Shown: one piece after another, positions 1 through 8,500 of the stretch
How the letters are laid out: each line of letters begins with the position of its first letter
Position numbering within the stretch: position 1 is the first letter of the stretch
Assembly (NCBI RefSeq): GCF_032854445.1
Contig: NW_027018542.1
Location: 1 to 16,495, forward strand
Direction: 5' to 3'
Origin: Liolophura sinensis
Taxonomy: Eukaryota > Mollusca > Polyplacophora > Chitonida > Chitonidae
Length of the DNA stretch: 16,495 nucleotides
Position numbers and translations under genes: made by a program
Notes under the pieces: generated by a model
The model's database searches: none
Seen by the model: the letters and a program-made list of their open reading frames with translations, nothing else
Told to the model about the DNA's origin: nothing

Positions 1-394
1 CCAAATGCAAGGTTGAAATCATACACAAAAGTGCTCCAGTACAATGCATAAGAACATGCAGCATGATTCTGTTCCAGGAACATTCTGTGCATTTTAGCAA
101 CATTCAAATCAGTAGGTAAGTACTTTCTTCTACGAGCATAGTGACTGGCTCTGCAAGTGAAGGTTTGGATATGGGCTCAAATGCGATCCTTCCTCTCGGT
201 GTTAACAGCAATTTTTCGGGGTCCACCACGATTTTCTGGACGCGACGTTCCGTGTTCAAGCCAATATCTAGCCACACTCTGAAGACGATATTCCTTGACG
301 CCTGAAACAGCAAAAAAAGTCGGTTATTTAACTCTGCTTAACTTTTTTTATAGACGGTTGGGTCAGTAACTTGCAATAAAATATCCAGAGATGA

Positions 395-620
395 GAGGCA
401 AATAAAGTGAAAAAATTGACAATGTTTGGGTTAAAAACAGTTAGCTGGAAGTAAATCGCACAATAGGTTTAAATAATGTTGGCACGATGAACGTTATATT
501 CTGTGTCAGTTGAAAATCGAAGTGAGAAATCTTCTGACCTAGGCTGGATTTGAACCTAGGCCTTCTGTCTGTACAACTGAAAGATGTGCGCCTGAGCAAC
601 ACAACCAGGATCGATTCATC
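395..620 (-). repeat. Degenerate tRNA-derived SINE-like sequence in the pseudogene intron
   Basis: On the minus strand, an RNA polymerase III B-box match GGTTCAAATCC lies at 556-546. A weak A-box-like TTGCTCAGGCG lies about 40 bases before it. The distal part ends near a 'tttttaacccaaac' stretch that resembles the tails of other SINEs here. No target-site duplication is visible. It could also be an isolated tRNA relic. Confidence 0.35.
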
Positions 621-667
621 CTTTATTGATGAGAGGCAGCATTTTGCAGCCAAACCAAGCCAGTGTT

Positions 668-720
668 TACCCACACCCAACCCCAGACACTCACCAACCC
701 AAAAAAAAAAAAAAATAAAA
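668..720 (+). repeat. SINE-tail-like segment with poly(A) run
   Basis: The stretch 'aaccccagacactcacc' followed by a run of about 15 A residues resembles the plus-strand tail of the SINE at 12771-13122 (aaccccaagaactcactc, then A-rich). It is probably a truncated SINE end. It is short, so chance similarity remains possible. Confidence 0.3.
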
Positions 721-1232
721 TATTAAATAAATTTACCGTAAAACAATAATAAATATGCACCCTGGCCACTCGCGCTACAAAATACACTGTTTACCGAAAT
801 TTTACTCACCAAAGATGCTTAAGAATGATGCCTGACAAACTGGAATCTTGGTCTGGGTTTCTTTCAAAACGCTATATTTTGTGTCACTCCCCTGCTCCTT
901 TGCTTGTCCTCGTCCTGTACCCTATGCCTTCGTCGTTTCACCTGTCCAATGTCCATATGGGATAACAAAACTGCATCCTGTTTAACTTTGTCACTGGTCG
1001 CATACAGCTGGCCTTTTATATACTTCAAATCCATTTCTGTCAATGTGCTGGCCTTACACAACGTGTTGTTGTGTCGGCATGAAACACGAGGGTCCCAGTT
1101 TTCGCCACTATACCTTGTTGATTTCGCTTTCGAGCGAGCTGAACATTGGGGTTGACGACGTTTTCGCTTGCCCTGTGGTGACAGCACTACTGCCTCGTCC
1201 ATTTCATCAAAGTTATCCATGATATTGTCCAT

Positions 1233-1550
1233 AAATATGGCAGAAAATTAAGACAAACACCAAGCGATAAGCCAAACACCAGGCCTAAGTCAGCATCGCC
1301 ATGTTGAGCGTCAGCTGACCGCACAACTTATCGCTGATTGGCTATTCAGGACTTACGTGGTTCTGCGAAGAAATGACACTGTCGGATACGGTGTTTTGCA
1401 AACAAAGAGGGTTTAGGGAAGGCATTTACAATAGGACTTACGTGATTTTGCTCAAAATTTATTTCACTAATCTATCCCTCGTGTCCTTTTCTCCACATGG
1501 GGACGACTATCTCAATTTTTACAAAGATGGCGTTTACGGGGTTTTGCGTC
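1233..1550 (-). promoter_or_regulatory. Upstream region of the decayed gene with promoter-like motifs
   Basis: Just upstream of the ATG on the minus strand lie an inverted CCAAT box (ATTGG at 1337-1341), a palindromic E-box GTCAGCTGAC (1310-1319) and two YY1-like ATGGCG cores (minus strand at about 1298-1306, plus strand at 1524-1532). No TATA box is evident. The mixture fits a TATA-less, possibly bidirectional promoter, but each motif is short and the call is an inference. No plus-strand gene is recognisable beside it. Confidence 0.3.
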
Positions 1551-1904
1551 TGAACTCTTCATGTGTTCATATCAGAGAAAGAAGTACGCTTTAATATGTA
1601 GTTGAAAGCGCCTTTTCGGCCGAGCCGGTCGTCTACCCCCAGGGGAGGCGGGCATGAACATTGAGAGTGCGGACCAACAGCCACCCTTCAATAAAGGAAC
1701 TACTGATGGAAATATTGGCGTCTGCTCTACCTTCTCTTTCTTCGCGGGATAAACCCCGGCTAATCACGCCGGGTCGAACATGTACATCGGTTCTGCAGAT
1801 GTAACAATCCGTTCTCGGTTGGTGCCGTAACATTAACAAGACCAGCGCATAAGCCCCCTGGCGTCATCTGAGATAAAAACTTCACACAGTGATTTTAAAC
1901 CATT
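1551..1904. other. Unassigned sequence between the upstream region and the minisatellite
   Basis: No recognisable gene. It is more GC-rich than its surroundings. It contains one clear hairpin, cccggc-taatcac-gccggg, near 1756-1774. A 68-codon open frame on the minus strand (1633-1839) matches no family I know and has no splice or promoter support. Confidence 0.4.
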
Positions 1905-4546
1905 CAAAGAATGACCTAAGGTTTGGGTGTAATCGAATTTTGACTTGTGGTTTTGGTGTAATGGAAGGATGACTTAAGGTTTTAGTGTAATGGAATTGTA
2001 ACCTGTGGTTTTGGTATAATTGAGGTATGATCTAAGGTTGTAGTGTAATGGAAATATGTCCTGTGGTTTCGGTGAATGACCTACGGGTTTTATCGTAATG
2101 GAATTGTGACCTGTGGGTTTGGTGTAATGAAAGTATAACCTAAGGTTTTGGTGTAATGGAAGTATAACCTATGGTTTTAGTGAAATATCAATATGACCTA
2201 AGGTTTTCGCGTATGGAATTGTGACCTGTCGTTTTAGTGAAATATCAGTATGACCTAAGGTTTTGGTTAATGGAAGTATAACCTATGGTTTTAGTGTAAT
2301 ATCAGTATGACCTAAGGTTTTCGCGTATGGAATTGTGACCTGTCGTTTTAGTGAAATATCAGTATGACCTAAGGTTTTAGTGTAATGGAAAAATGTCCTG
2401 TGGTTCGGTGAATGGACCTACGGGGTTGAGTGTAATGGAAATATCACCTAAGGTTATAATGAATTGTAATCGGTGGTTTTGGTGCAACAGAAATATGACC
2501 TATGGGTTTTAGTGTAATGGAATTTTGATCTGTGGTTTTGGCGTTACGGAAATATGATCTAAGGTTTAAGTGTAATGGAATTGTGACCTGTTGTTTTGGT
2601 CTAATAAAAGTATGACCTAAGGTTTTAGTGTAATGAAATTGTGACCTGTTGTTTTGATCTAATGAAAGTATGACCTAAGGTTTTAGTGTAATGGAATTGT
2701 GACCTGTGGTTTTGGTGTAATGAAAGTATGACCTAAGGTTTTAGTGTAACGGAATTGTGACCTGTTGTTTTGGTCTAATGAAAGTATGACCTAAGGCTTT
2801 ATTGTAATGGAAGTGTGACCTGTTTTTTTCTGGTTTTTTGGAAGTATTACCTCAGGTTTTAATGTAATGGAATTGTGGTCTGTTGTTTTGGTGTAATGGA
2901 AGTATGACCTAAGGGTTTTATTGTAATGGAATTGTGACCTGTTGTTTTGGCCTAATAAAAGTATGACCTAAGGTTTTAGTGCAATGGAATTGTGGCCTGT
3001 TGTTTTGGTGTAATGGAAGTATGACCTAAGGTTTTATTGTAATGGAATTGTGACCTGTTGTTTTGGCCTAATAAAAGTATGACCTAAGGTTTTAGTGTAT
3101 TGGGAATTGTGGCCTGTTGTTTTGGTGTAATGGAAGTATGACCTAAGGTTTTATTGTAATGGAATTGTGACCTGTTGTTTTGGTCTAATGAAAGTATGAC
3201 CTAAGGTTTTAGTGTAATAGAATTGTGACTTGTTGTTTTGGTCTAATGAAAGTATGACACTAAGGTTTTGGTGTAATAGAATTGTGACCTGTTGTTTTGT
3301 GTAATGGAAGTATGACCTAAGGTTTTATTGTAATGGAATTGTGACCTGTTGTTTTGGTGTAATGGAAGTATGACCTAAGGTTTTATTGTAATGGAATTGT
3401 GACCTGTTGTTTTTGGTGAAATGGAAGTATGACCTAAGGTTTTATTGTAATGGAATTGTGACCTGTTGTTTTGGTGTAATGGAAGTATGACCTAAGGTTT
3501 TATTGTAATGGAATTGTGACCTGTTGTTTTGGTGTATGGAAGTATGACCTAAGGTTTTATTGTAATGGAATTGTGACCTGTGGTTTTGGTCTAATGAAAG
3601 TATGACTTAAGGGTTTTAGTGTAATAGAATTGTGACCTGTTGTTTTGGTGTAATGGAAGTATGACCTAAGGTTTTATTGTAATGGAATTGTGACCTGTTG
3701 TTTTGGTGTAATGGAAGTATGACCTAAGGTTTTAATGTAATTGAATTGTGACCTGTTGTTTTGGTCCAATGAAAGTATGACCTAAGGTTTTAGTGTAACG
3801 GAATTGTGACCTGTGGTTTTGATGTAATGGAAGTATCACCTAAGGTTTAAATGTAATGGAATTGTGACCTGTGGTTTTGATGTAATGGAAGTATGACCTA
3901 AGGTATAAATGTAATGGAATTGTGACCTGTGGTTTTGATGTAATGGAAGTATGACCTAAGGTTTTATTGTAATGGAATTGTGACCTGTGGTTTTGATGTA
4001 ATGGAAGTATGACCTAAGGTTTTATTGTAATGGAATTGTGACCTGTTTGTTTCGTCTAATGAAAGTATGACTTAAGGTTTTAGTGTAATAGAATTGTTTA
4101 CCTGTTGTTTTGGTGTAATGGAAGTATGACCTAAGGTTTTTATTGTAATGGAATTGTGACCTGTTGTTTTGGTGTAATGGAAATATGACCTAAGGTTTCA
4201 TTGTAATGGAATTGTGACCTGTTGTTTTGGTGTAATGGAAGTATGACCTAAGGTTTTAGTGTAATGGAATTGTGACCTATGGTTTTGATGTAATGGAAGT
4301 ATGACCTAAGGTTTAAATGTAATGGAATTGTGACCTGTGGTTTTTGATGTAATGGAAGTTTGACCTAAGGTTTTAGTGTAACGGAATAGTGCTCACTGGT
4401 TTTGATCTAATTTAAGTATGACATAAGGTTTTTAGTATAATGGAATTGTGAGACATGGTTTTGAGGTTAATCTAAGTATGACCGAAGATTTTGTGTAGTT
4501 TTAGTGTAATGGAAGTGTGACCTAAGGTTTTAGTGTAATGGAATGG
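1905..4546. repeat. Large minisatellite: 29-bp monomers in 58-bp and 116-bp higher-order units
   Basis: About 2.64 kb of tandem repeats, roughly 90 monomers. The two alternating 29-bp monomer types share an 'aatggaa' start and a TGACCT core. Type A reads aatggaagtatgacctaagg plus a T-rich end; type B reads aatggaattgtgacctgttg plus a T-rich end. The A-B pair gives a 58-bp period. In places a four-monomer unit is repeated: a 114-bp pair starts at 2161 and 2275, and TGTGGCCTG or TGTGGTCTG marks recur near 2873, 2992 and 3108. Monomers near both ends are more divergent than in the centre. There is no open reading frame across it. This is a classic minisatellite or short satellite array; no coding role is suggested. 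Confidence 0.95.
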
Positions 4547-4741
4547 CGGGTTTTCGTACTGACTGCATATGGGCAAAGCAGAGGGCCTGGATAACCCTCT
4601 TGGCACCGGTATTGGGCATGTGGGAAGGATAGGTGGCCGCTGGAGGCTCTGTTAGGATTACTACTTTTCTCCACCTTGTCACTGATGGCAACATAAGGGT
4701 AAAGCAAAAGCTCATAAAACTAATGTGCCGGCATGTTTTAG
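4547..4741. other. Unassigned unique sequence next to the minisatellite
   Basis: Non-repetitive flank between the minisatellite and the SINE. Two overlapping minus-strand frames of about 60 codons exist, but neither shows a domain, a clean splice boundary or a family match that I recognise. I see nothing else in it. Confidence 0.4.
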
Positions 4742-4985
4742 AGAAGGTTTAACGTTGTACGCCGTGGCTTTTGCGCAGATTTGGTCAAGTGACTTTGCGG
4801 CCGTATTGGATTGTGTGGAAAAGGAAAATAACCCTTCCTCTCCCACACCCACGACCATCCGCATGTTGCTGGCAGACCTTCCCACGTACGACGAGACATG
4901 AACTGGACTTGAACTCACAGCGACCGCACTGGTGAGAGGCTCCTGGGTCATTACGCTGCGCCAGTGCGCTAACGAACTGAGTATC
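4742..4985 (-). mobile_element. tRNA-derived SINE with molluscan-type core
   Basis: Read on the minus strand, the head carries an A-box-like TTAGCGCACTGGCGCAG and a B box GTTCAAGTCC. The core follows with ACGTGGGAAGGTCTGCCAGC and GGATGGTCGTGGGTG. A tail reads acggcgtacaacgttaaacc. This order (tRNA head, conserved core, 3' tail) is that of a SINE family I recognise from molluscs. Target-site duplications are not obvious. It lies about 45 bp beyond the Ly6 poly(A) signal in the same orientation as that gene. Confidence 0.8.
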
Positions 4986-5029
4986 ATTTAATGGTAAAGC
5001 TATTAAGGAAACACATGCAAATTAGAGAG

Positions 5030-5281
5030 TCTTGGGGAAAAAAACTTTATTTGTGCAACAAAAGCACTTATAACAAGAGTTATGATGAACGGGTTAATTC
5101 TGATCCTTTTAATTTCTGGAACTATTCAAGAGTCACACGTACAGAGAATGTAAAGTTTTTACCGAATTATTAAAAACGTAAACAAACATGTATCCATTCC
5201 CAATAACAATGGTAGAATTTAGTTATTCGTTTATATAAATTTTTGAGTTTCTTGAATCGGAAAAGCGGAAATATAGCGCTT
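5030..5281 (-). terminator. 3' UTR and poly(A) signal of the Ly6 gene
   Basis: On the minus strand, the Ly6 stop codon (5284-5282) is followed by about 230 bases of AT-rich sequence with no long frame. A canonical AATAAA hexamer then lies at 5051-5046, followed at once by a T-rich stretch (gtttttttcccc) of the type found downstream of cleavage sites. Cleavage probably occurs at about 5020-5035. Confidence 0.65.
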
Positions 5282-5526
5282 TTAGAGCTGACGTGCCAGC
5301 ACCGCCAAGAATAGCCCAGCCAGCCAACAGAATTTCTCGGCGGTAATGCTGAGCTGACCATTGCATAGATCTGTGGAGCATACGCAACCTGTTCCGTCAA
5401 GAGAGGTTAAGGTCGCTATGGAAGCAATGGCTTCTCCCAGTAAGGTTTTGTTGTCAGTACACCTATCTGAGGAAGCAGAAGCTTGTGAGAGGCAGCCAAG
5501 AGCCATCATATCCAGCTTTACGTCCA
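5282..5526 (-). CDS. Ly6 gene exon 3 (C-terminal half of the domain and GPI signal)
   Basis: The acceptor is TTTTTCAAATCAG|TG behind a T-rich tract. The exon encodes five of the ten cysteines, ending CVCSTDLCNG, then a hydrophobic tail and TAA. The frame stays open upstream to 5626, but that part lies in the intron and would break the phase-1 junction with exon 2. An unspliced start at 5626 would give a hydrophobic leader with only half the fold, so I do not favour it. Confidence 0.85.
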
Positions 5527-8500
5527 CTGATTTGAAAAACAAACAAAAGCAAAACGTCATAATCATAAGATAAGCCATCAGTAAGCATTTGAAAAACATG
5601 ATTTTAAAAGTCAGGATTTGTTTCATATTTCAGTCACTGTATTGGTGTATCGGAAATCAATGTACAGAAGAATTAGTACAGTCTTATAAAATACCAAGGA
5701 TTCCAGAATTTGCAATCATGTTTTACCAAGCAGAAGACTAGATGACAGGCTTGTGATATATCCATGCTGATAGCCTTGAGGTATTTTTCGAAGAAAAGCG
5801 TCAGGTATAGAGTTTGGAAAAGAAGGAAAGACTGTTACAAAGGTAACCTTTCCACATGAATTATAAGTTACTCGGGCAGTAGGGACAGGGCGATTCACAA
5901 AGGAAGAGTATTACGGTATCGTCATGTCATACTCGGGAAGTAGGACAGGGCGATTCTCAAAGAAAGAGTATTACGCTATCGTCATGCCATGATATGGCTT
6001 GAAAATTCATCAAAATATCAAAGAATTTTTGAATAAGCTTTAAAGGGTATACATGTATATTTGTAAACAAAATGCAAATTTAGTTTCCTGGTTATGCAGT
6101 TTACATGGGAAACATGGCGAGAGTTACCTCCAACCACCGAAAGTTCCGCTGTGATACTCTCTTTGCCACACATGTGCACACCTCCCCCACTATCGGAGCG
6201 ACAGGTTTCTGTCTTGGTAACACTGTCTTTGCAGTTCTCGTCAGAAGTGGATGATAATATAGCAGACAAGGCTTTGGTCACCCTTGTATCGGATGTGTCT
6301 AGATGGTAATAGTTACAGACATAGCACCGCAGACCTAAAGAAAAAAACGTGCAGAGTTACTCCGTAAATACATCTAATTCTCTGACAGCTTTTCTCTTCC
6401 TGTATTTATTAACTTGAGTGTTGGTTATCTCCATACTCTGCCTTAACTTACACAGTCTGTACATTTCTGTGATGTAGTCTAGATATCTCTATGGAGGGAT
6501 TAAACTTCAGTGTAAGGTCGGTATAGCTCAGCGTCAGCTTGTACGTTCCTGTGACGTGGTCTATATATCCTTATGGAGAGATTAAACCTTGGTGTAAGGT
6601 CGATGTATAGCTCAGCGTCAGGATGTACGTTCATTTGACGCAGTCTATATATCCTTATGGAGAGATTAACCTGGGTGTAAAGTCAGTCTATAACTCAGCG
6701 TCAGCTTGTACGTTCATATGACGTGGTCTATATATCCTTATGGAGAGATTAAACCTTAGTATAAGGTCGGTATATAGCTCAGCTTCATAATCTTATGGAG
6801 AGATAAAACCTTGGTGTAAGGTCGGTATATGGCCAGGAGGTTGCTGGTAGACCTTCCCACATACGGCTGGAAGATTTCTCAACCGGTGACGCCTTCTTTT
6901 TTTCCTCATGAACTACACTGAGTATCAAGCGACAAATGCAACAAACCTGTACATTCCAAAAATGTCTCAAAAGCAGCAATTGGACGTATTACCTCTCAGG
7001 TTGACAGGTTAAAATTATTTGCTACTCTTGCAGACCTTAATTAAATGCATAAGTGCTTAATTCTTCAGCTTACGTGGAGGTATCTTGATGATAGTCTTAT
7101 CCGGGGAACGTGTTCCACATAGATAAATCTGACAAATCGGCATACCAGTGTATTTCAGCTATATGTGTCTGATTGGCAAATGTCAGTTCTCAAGTTTCCC
7201 TAAAATAACGTGTGAAGTTTGCCAGGCGGGGTCACCGTGGCTTAGCTGGTTAACGAGTCTCACCAATGCGGTCGCTGTCCAGCTCGTGCTGGCTTCCTCC
7301 CCAGCGGTACGTGGGAAGGTCTTCCCACTGACCCGGTTAGTGTGTGAGTTCTGATGAAAACAAACTGCCTGCGTGGTACATGGTATGGTACGTTCGTTCA
7401 AGCTCGATCAAGACTCTAAGACTTAACCCAGGAAATCCTATCTCCACTATCAGCCAATCAGCCTTGATTCTTTGATCCGTTTAACTATTATAAGTTGGGA
7501 ATGTGTACTCGGGACAAAATCTTCTGGTTTTGTAGTTACTGTAATGCACTGTTACAACTAGAATTAATAGTTTGATTGAGCTAGGGAAAGCATGCGATAC
7601 GGATATCACGGGTTAAAAACCAAATCTATCTTTATCTCTCCGTAATCGGGGAAGTCATAAGCAGCTAGATTTATACACTTGTTTCTCCCCTTGAAACGAA
7701 AATCACTGGGCGCTGTTATTCCACCAGTTCAATACATTAATGGGTGAAATGGGAACATAAAACAGGGCCGATTCCACAAAGACATTTTTGACCTAAGTCT
7801 AAAATTATATTCCAAATTTTTGACATAGGCTTCCTAAAATCGGCCCCTGGTCTATACACAACCAAAAATGAAATATATAGGTGTTTATGGCTTCTTCCAT
7901 CATGCAAATACAGGCACTCTGGTAAAAATGCACGTTATGACTGTATATGTCTACTATAAAGAATCGTTGCCTGTTTTAATTAAAAGTTCAATACCGTACT
8001 TTTGCCAATTCATGTCACGTCAAGTTATGAATTACACGAAAACAAGAAGGCTTAATTGCTCTGATAATAAATGGTTGAAACAGTCATCAACTATATGTCA
8101 GTGCTGTGATGTCAGAACTGGTTTAACCGTTATAATCTATAAACTATAAACATAATCTGTTAATTTTAACAGAAAATCTGATGTCTGAGTTATGCTTGAA
8201 TGTATTCTGCTTTTGCAACAGATTATTTCTGTTAAATATGACACATATGTTCTATCAGTTGTGTAAGTTATAGCCTGTGAAGGTACGGAATCAACCAATT
8301 ATCGTTCCAGCGGTATTTGGGAAAAGTGAAAATAAACTAATAATCGAAAAAATATGCGGTGGTCATCTCCAATATTTAATGCGTGGAGGTAGTCGCAGTG
8401 AGCGCTGTTGATTGGTCATTAGCCTAGAACCGAAGGGCGAATTAAAGAAGAATTTGTGTGACGTAAACACTATTTATAGTCGGAACAAGTCTCCGTATAA

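Larger units (their letters stand above)
1..1232 (-). pseudogene. Decayed two-exon gene of an uncharacterised invertebrate protein family (partial at window edge)
   Basis: Exon 1 runs from ATG 1232-1230 to a donor after 810 (TTT G|GTGAGT). Intron 302-809 ends in ctgtttcag, and exon 2 runs from 301 to the window edge. The exon junction is phase 1 and reads IFG|VKEYRLQ. Exon 1 starts with an acidic stretch and a basic KRKRRQ patch, then a C-x-H/C cluster (CRHNNTLC), DKVKQDAVLL and an Arg-rich stretch. The frame then shifts by one base, and TKYSVLKE...VCQASFLSIFG is read in another frame. Exon 2 has ARYWLEHG, RPENRGGPRK, SHYARRKYLP and FVYDFNLAFG. An in-frame TGA (177-179) follows RKDRI; a CGA-to-TGA change would explain it. 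I recall this motif order from uncharacterised, often multicopy invertebrate proteins and infer a mobile-element link; no function is known to me. The frameshift plus stop argue for a pseudogene, though assembly error could cause either. Confidence 0.72.

Noticed and set aside
104-313. A 69-codon minus-strand frame (DPEKLLLTPRGRIAF...) that at first looked like a KIND-type domain fragment
   Set aside because: The exon is real, but another frame, joined by the phase-1 splice, reads through conserved motifs of the uncharacterised family (RPENRGG, SHYARRKYLP). The frame with the KIND resemblance is a shadow.
1905-4546. Regular repeats considered as a CRISPR array
   Set aside because: Repeats are contiguous without unique spacers, and the setting is eukaryotic. 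It is a minisatellite.
4522-4715. Overlapping minus-strand frames beside the minisatellite
   Set aside because: They overlap in different frames, one runs into repeat sequence, and no family match is recognisable.
5282-5626. Single-exon reading of the Ly6 C-terminal frame starting at 5626
   Set aside because: It has only half of the cysteines. A T-rich acceptor at 5527-5528 and phase-matched exon 2 explain the data better; the hydrophobic leader is translated intron.
7868-8149. Plus-strand frame of 93 codons
   Set aside because: No domain or conserved motif, and no promoter or splice support. Its length is unremarkable for AT-rich intron sequence of this size.
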